Below, in pieces: positions 63,006 to 64,000 of a DNA stretch of 64,000 nucleotides. Each line of letters opens with the position of its first letter. Within the stretch, counting starts at the first letter, position 1. The DNA comes from Dipteris shenzhenensis (Eukaryota > Polypodiophyta > Polypodiopsida > Gleicheniales). The stretch lies in NCBI GenBank assembly GCA_047967505.1, contig CM106539.1, one strand, 5' to 3'. A program made the translations under genes and the position numbers. The notes beneath the pieces were generated by a model. It made no database searches. It saw nothing but the letters and a program-made list of their open reading frames with translations, and had not been told where the DNA came from.

Positions 63006-64000
63006 TTTCTCCGATGGGCACAAAACTTTGTACACGCCTCAACCTAGGTCGTATTGACTTGCATACAAAGTGGTGCACCCATCCCATAAGTACTTGTTCG
63101 GATAACACACCTCCAAACGTATTTTTATGACGATTGTGCATAACACTAGGAACAAAATGGTGTATAATGTGAGATTGACTATGCAAAGCATATCCAATGG
63201 ACACAAGACTTTGCACGTTCCTCAACCTAGGCAGTATTGACTTGTGTGCAAAGTGGCATCCCCATCCGATAAGTACTTGTTTGAAAAATATACCTACGAT
63301 CGTGTTTTTTGATGGTTGTACATGACACCAAGGCCAAAAACGGTATTTAATACTCAATCTACCATGTAAAGCATATCCGATGGGCACAATACTTTGCACG
63401 TGCCTTAAAAGCAGTGGTATGGTATTCCATGCAAAGTGGAATGCCCATTCAATAAGTACTTTTTAGAATATCATACCTAGGACCATGTTTTTTATTGGTT
63501 GTTGTCCATGACACTAAGGCAAAAATGCTGATTTATGCTTAATCGACAATGCAACGCATATGTGATCATCACAATACTTTGCACACATCTCAACCTAGGT
63601 ATTATTGACTTACATGCAAAGTGGTGTGCCCATCCCATAAGTACTTAGTCGAATAACACATCTAGGATCGCATTTTTTGATGGTTGTGCATGACACAAAG
63701 GCAAAAACAGTGTTTGATGCTTGTTCAACAATGCAAAGCATATCTGATTGGCACAATACTTTGCACACACCTTCAACCAGGTGGAATTAACTTACATGCA
63801 AAGTGGCACGCCCATCCCATAAGTGCTTGATCGGATAACATACCTAGCAGCGTGTTTTTTTACGGATGTGCATGACACTAGAGCAAAAATAGTATTTAAT
63901 GCTCGATCGACCATGCAAAGGATATTTGATGGGCACAACACTTTTTTTACGCCTCAACCTAGGTGGTATTGAAATGTTCTCAAAGAGGCACACCCATCCA
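63006..64000. repeat. ~183-bp satellite array (at least 5.4 monomers)
   Basis: The landmark GATGGGCACAA.ACTTTGCAC recurs with phase points at 63,014, 63,197, 63,380, 63,565, 63,747 and 63,929, that is spacings of 183, 183, 185, 182 and 182 bp. Other conserved words are CCTCAACCTAGG, TGCAAAGTGG, CCCATCC.ATAAGTACTTG and GATGGTTGT.CATGACAC. Monomers differ by perhaps 15-25%. The array runs off the right edge. The 132-codon open frame at the start is not a gene. Confidence 0.95.

Noticed and set aside
63001-63399. 132-codon minus-strand open frame
   Set aside because: It spans two satellite monomers and repeats itself at the protein level (AL.....GWG.HFA.KS..PRLR); chance openness in a satellite.

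Overview
The window is plant nuclear DNA, most likely from a flowering plant with a large, repeat-rich genome. Nearly every recognisable coding segment belongs to a transposable element: Ty1/copia, Ty3/gypsy, CACTA (En/Spm), a non-LTR LINE, a MITE and a SINE-like head. Introns have canonical GT-AG borders. No bacterial or organellar operons, rRNA or CRISPR arrays are visible. All calls are by eye from sequence and family knowledge; no database search was possible.

Layout. 1-5.4 kb: decayed Ty3/gypsy RT-RNase H (minus), a 247-bp MITE, unidentified gene-like debris and a small Walker A fragment. 5.37-9.54 kb: a copia LTR abutting an internally rearranged copia element (copia-1, minus). 9.54-12.03 kb: the 3' half of a CACTA element (CACTA-A). 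12.99-13.47 kb: the end of a second, unrelated CACTA family. 14.1-15.2 kb: degenerate short repeats. 16,005-32,673: one complete 16,669-bp CACTA element (CACTA-B) with a 3-bp ATA target duplication. It carries a minus-strand Transposase_24-type gene, an 8.4-kb palindromic array lying in that gene's inferred 5' UTR intron, a central divergent promoter with a 262-bp inverted duplication, and a plus-strand TNP2 (Transposase_21/DUF4218/DUF4216) gene.

33-41 kb: a LINE RT remnant, degenerate ~190-bp repeats, copia-2 (plus; LTR, PBS, gag, protease, start of integrase) between 57-bp direct repeats, a TNP2 fragment, and a second copy of the CACTA-A end plus its flank (a segmental duplication). 41.18-47.08 kb: a nest. 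CACTA-C (minus) was invaded by copia-3, whose gag was in turn invaded by a second copy of the MITE. 47.6-56.0 kb: a minus-strand two-exon gene and a long multi-exon gene whose 3' part contains three tandem Ulp1/C48-like protease cassettes; it is broken by several stops and frameshifts. 57.1-62.7 kb: two related modules, each a TATA/5' UTR/splice donor on the minus strand next to a kilobase-scale pyrimidine tract (CT-rich, then C-rich with hairpin units). 63.0 kb to the end: a ~183-bp satellite array running off the window.

How parts work together. CACTA-B looks self-regulating. The 18-bp palindrome CGTCGCTATATAGCGACG is repeated at both ends and again in the central divergent promoter, as expected if the Transposase_24 product is a TnpA-like binding protein acting on ends and promoter while TNP2 is the catalytic transposase. 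The older relatives A and C keep the same layout but are deleted and show CpG decay of the palindrome.
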